Both the position numbers and the translations under genes were made by a program. The notes below the pieces were generated by a model. It worked only from the letters and a program-made list of their open reading frames with translations. It ran no database searches and was not told the origin of the DNA. Positions 61,449 to 64,000 of a DNA stretch of 64,000 nt are shown piece after piece (position 1 is the stretch's first letter; each line of letters begins with the position of its first letter). Source of the stretch: Nectonema munidae (Eukaryota > Nematomorpha > Nectonematoida > Nectonematidae); NCBI GenBank assembly GCA_030549495.1, contig JAUIRK010000980.1, positions 31,710 to 95,709 on the forward strand. The letters are read 5' to 3'.

Positions 61449-61485
61449 TTCTTGAAAATAGCCGTAAGGCTGAAATATTGAATTT
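61449..61485 (+). ncRNA. Degenerate Penelope-type hammerhead-like motif
   Basis: TTGAAAATAGCCGTAAGGCT then GAAATATTG. AGCC-GTAA-GGCT forms stem II with a tetraloop (61460-61471) followed by GAAA (61472-61475), as in the CTGAnGA-stem-GAAA hammerhead cores that Penelope-like elements carry in their terminal repeats. The CTGAnGA half is imperfect (CTTGAAAA), so it is probably inactive. It is on the opposite strand to the RT frame. Confidence 0.4.
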
Positions 61486-61629
61486 ATTAATGCTTGTAAA
61501 GTCGAGTAATGAACCTATTTTGCTTCTATTTCTTAAATTTAAAATATTAAAAGAAAAGGCATTAGCAAAAAGGAAAATACTACAAAGCTTATTTTGTTAT
61601 TTTAATTGTGATTTATGTGTTACAAACCT

Positions 61630-63415
61630 TTAAGGCACAATAGGTCACTGATGACCAATGTTCTCACTAATTTTTTTCTTGTTTGCGCAAAAATAAAATC
61701 ATCTGGGCAAAAAATATTTAAACCAAAAACAACTGCGCAATTTTTTAAAGAAATATTTAATATTTAGTTATATCTTATCAGGAAAAAAAAATATTTTATA
61801 AAGTTTATTATTTAACAATTAATAGTGAAATTATTGACAATGAACTCTAAAAAGTATTTCAAAAAACATAGAAATTAAATTTAAGAATTAATAAAACCAG
61901 GAATATCATTCACAAACTTTTTCACGTCTATCTTTTGTTTTTTTCCATTCCTTGTAAACGTCATCCAAGTTGATTTGTTCTTCACCAATTAAAAACATTT
62001 TGATTCTCAATAAATCATTTAAGTGTTTTTCATTAAGTCTATTTCTAAGTTTTGATTTTATTGAATTCATTGCACTGAATCCTTTTCGCAATTAGCACTG
62101 GAAGCTTGAAAAGTGCCCATTATATCGTATATGATTCCAATGTTTCTAAATTTTCATTTTTCAAAACAAATTCCAAACTATCACTGAATGATTGCGTTGA
62201 CCTGGATTGCATTTTTTGATGGATTATAAACTTCAGTTCAGAATATTCTTTTGAAACTTTTTCAAGTGCTTCTGAACTTTTAAAAAAATGTGAATATTGT
62301 GACTTCAAATGTTTCACATTTTCTCTTCCGTACTCAAAATTATGGATATTAGATGTTGATATCAAAAGCCTTCCATTTTTCTACCTCCTCATCTGGAAAT
62401 CTCATTTCAAAATGATTGCAGACCCTCTCTACAAAGCAAAGTATAGAAGCATTATCAACACTGTCACATTTAGATAAAACTTTTGCAACATTATCACTCC
62501 AATAAATTTTCGGTCCAAGATATTGGCTTTAAATTTTTGAATTTTTGCTATATAGTTATGAGCATCAATAATGTTCAAACTACTTTTTTGTAAAATTTTA
62601 CACAACGTTGCAAGTTCATGTAAAATATCATCAAGAACAAATATCGAAATTTTGTATTGTGGATTGTTGAAAAAATTTTAAGCAATATTTACAAATTGTA
62701 TCATTTGATGAAATCACTTGTTCGTTGCAAAACTCAATCAAAGATTCGTAGTTTTTTACTAAAGCATTCACAGCAAAATAACGTGATAGCCAGCGTACTT
62801 CGTTCAACGGTTTAAAAGGCACGCACTCATGATTCATAAATGAATATATCTATTCAAATTTGACTTTTTTAACAATGGACCTATTAAACATTGTATAAAC
62901 AGCTTTAAGAAAAGTTTCGATAGTTTGCATCAATGAGATATTCTTCCACGCATCATCTAAGCTCAAATCTTCTGTGATTAGTTGCTGCGCAAAAGTCAAA
63001 ACTGCTGCGCAAATATAAAAAAATAACTGCGCAATTGCGCTGCTGCGCAGCTTAGAGGGAACCTTGCTGATGACCCAAAATATAATTTCAATTATTTTAG
63101 ATAAGAACTAATATTTAGCTAATTTTTTTGATTGAAACATATGAAAAAAAACATTTTTAGTATCTTTCTTTGTAAAATATGTTTTGCATAGGTTATAAAC
63201 TAGTTTTGAACGTTCAAAGACAAAGCGATTTCTAAAAATTTATATGAACCTAAAAAATTTATATACTAAAATAAAAATAGGAGACTCCTTTTTTTTTTTA
63301 TAAAATCTTCATTTATTTGCTCTTGTTCTATTATCTTATTTATTGCTCTTATTGTGAAAAATCGCACAAAACATCGTTTTATATGAATGGGCATGTGTGA
63401 CCCATTGTGACTTAT
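61630..63415. mobile_element. MITE hosting a hAT element
   Basis: TTTAAGGCACAATAGGTCAC (61630) and GTGACCCATTGTGACTTATG (63397) are inverted copies at most positions. Removing the hAT inside leaves about 370 bp, MITE-sized. Superfamily unknown. Confidence 0.55.
61656..63066 (-). mobile_element. hAT transposon with exact 8-bp duplication
   Basis: Flanked by perfect CTGATGAC (61648-61655, 63067-63074). The ends CAATGTTCTCACTAA and TTAGAGGGAACCTTG are inverted copies with three mismatches. Five or more TGCGCAA/GCGCAG words cluster within 150 bases of each end. Minus-strand remnants of the transposase run VRWLSRYFAVNALVKNYESL (62837 down), NFEYGRENVKHLKSQYSHFF (62365 down), and a dimerisation end FSAMNSIKSKLRNRLNEKHL (62091-61906). 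At 1.4 kb the N-terminal half is missing and stops are present, so it is non-autonomous. Confidence 0.92.
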
Positions 63416-63502
63416 GAGCAAAAAATAAAATTGAATAAAATGACAGGCCTATATAGAAGAACAAGAAATTTGTTGTTCAATGTTTGCACATCGATCATAT
63501 CA

Positions 63503-63662
63503 TGAAATGAAGTAATCGTGGTATCCGGTAATTTCATCGCGGTAATTTCATCGTGGTAACTTCATCGTGGAAATTTCATCGCATAGTAAATTCATCGTGA
63601 TGCAATACATCGTAGGTATTTTCATCGTTAAGTATTTTCATGGTATAGTGATTACATCGCGA
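63503..63662. repeat. Degenerate 15-bp tandem repeat
   Basis: About ten units around GTAATTTCATCGTG (variants GGTAACTTCATCGTGG, GGAAATTTCATCGC, AGTATTTTCATGG). Spacing 13-19 bases. Confidence 0.75.
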
Positions 63663-63764
63663 GATTTATGGATTAACCGCATAATACGGCGCATTGTCAA
63701 TGATTTTGAAAATCGTGACCTAAATGATTACCTTAGAGGTATTGCTCATAACTTATTTTTTTAA
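63660..63764 (+). pseudogene. Possible transposase C-terminal scrap
   Basis: The plus strand reads WINRIIRRIVNDFENRDLND then YLRGIAHNLFF and a stop. The ..DYLRGIAHN.. end resembles the C-terminal end of FLYWCH/MULE-type transposon proteins, as I remember them. Directly follows the 15-bp tandem repeat. Only about 35 residues are seen. Confidence 0.25.
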
Positions 63765-64000
63765 ATTGTTTTTATTTTTCCAATTTGAAATGAATTCGTT
63801 ATCTCAATGATCTTTTTGAAATAAGGAATAATTTATTGCATATATAAATTGGTATTTTTTTTTAAAAATAAAGTTTTTTATTAAAAAAAAACAATGATTA
63901 TTTTTAGATATAATATACCAAATAATGACTGAAAAGTCAAAGGTTAAGGGGATTTTTATGAAACTAAAAAAACAAAGATTAATATATATATATTATTTTT
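63765..64000. other. AT-rich end of window
   Basis: Nothing recognised. Confidence 0.5.

Overview
The window is AT-rich animal nuclear DNA, probably arthropod. The evidence is two recognisable metazoan housekeeping genes, spliced GT-AG exons inside very large introns, and a dense mix of eukaryotic transposons. The species cannot be settled from the sequence; a TE-rich crustacean or insect genome would fit.

Layout. 1-6852 is a pure 77-bp satellite of 89 units, still running at the left edge. 6853-21147 is gene-poor: a short Helitron, a piggyBac-type MITE, a Tc1/mariner-like remnant, a fold-back MITE, a long Tigger/pogo remnant, tRNA-derived SINEs and a degenerate piggyBac. 21148-34136 holds four exons of the minus-strand gene for ethanolamine-phosphate cytidylyltransferase (PCYT2). 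They are short exons that splice in phase, set in introns filled with a young Ty3/gypsy LTR element, a hAT element with a nested fold-back MITE, and a SINE. A possible first exon of another gene lies on the plus strand at 31864. 34505-39210 holds a 146-bp tandem repeat and two hAT remnants. 39818-41167 is a single-exon minus-strand gene for the Sec12/PREB-type guanine nucleotide exchange factor of Sar1. 41443-48235 is a TTAA-flanked element carrying a nested 4.2-kb piggyBac, which itself carries a tandemly doubled non-autonomous element. 50420-54240 is a decayed Jockey/I-type LINE. 54274-63074 is a nest of hAT elements, a Penelope-like element and a short LINE tail. The right edge has a 15-bp-scale tandem repeat.

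The two host genes both act at the ER and its membranes (COPII budding; phosphatidylethanolamine synthesis), but nothing in the sequence shows co-regulation. Most of the rest is transposon history, readable as a time series because several insertions keep target-site duplications. The best leads are the two-site variation confined to the middle of the satellite, the PCYT2 exons hidden in TE-filled introns, a possible self-primed gypsy element with near-identical LTRs, three identical 8-mers around two abutting hAT MITEs, and several perfectly bounded nested elements.
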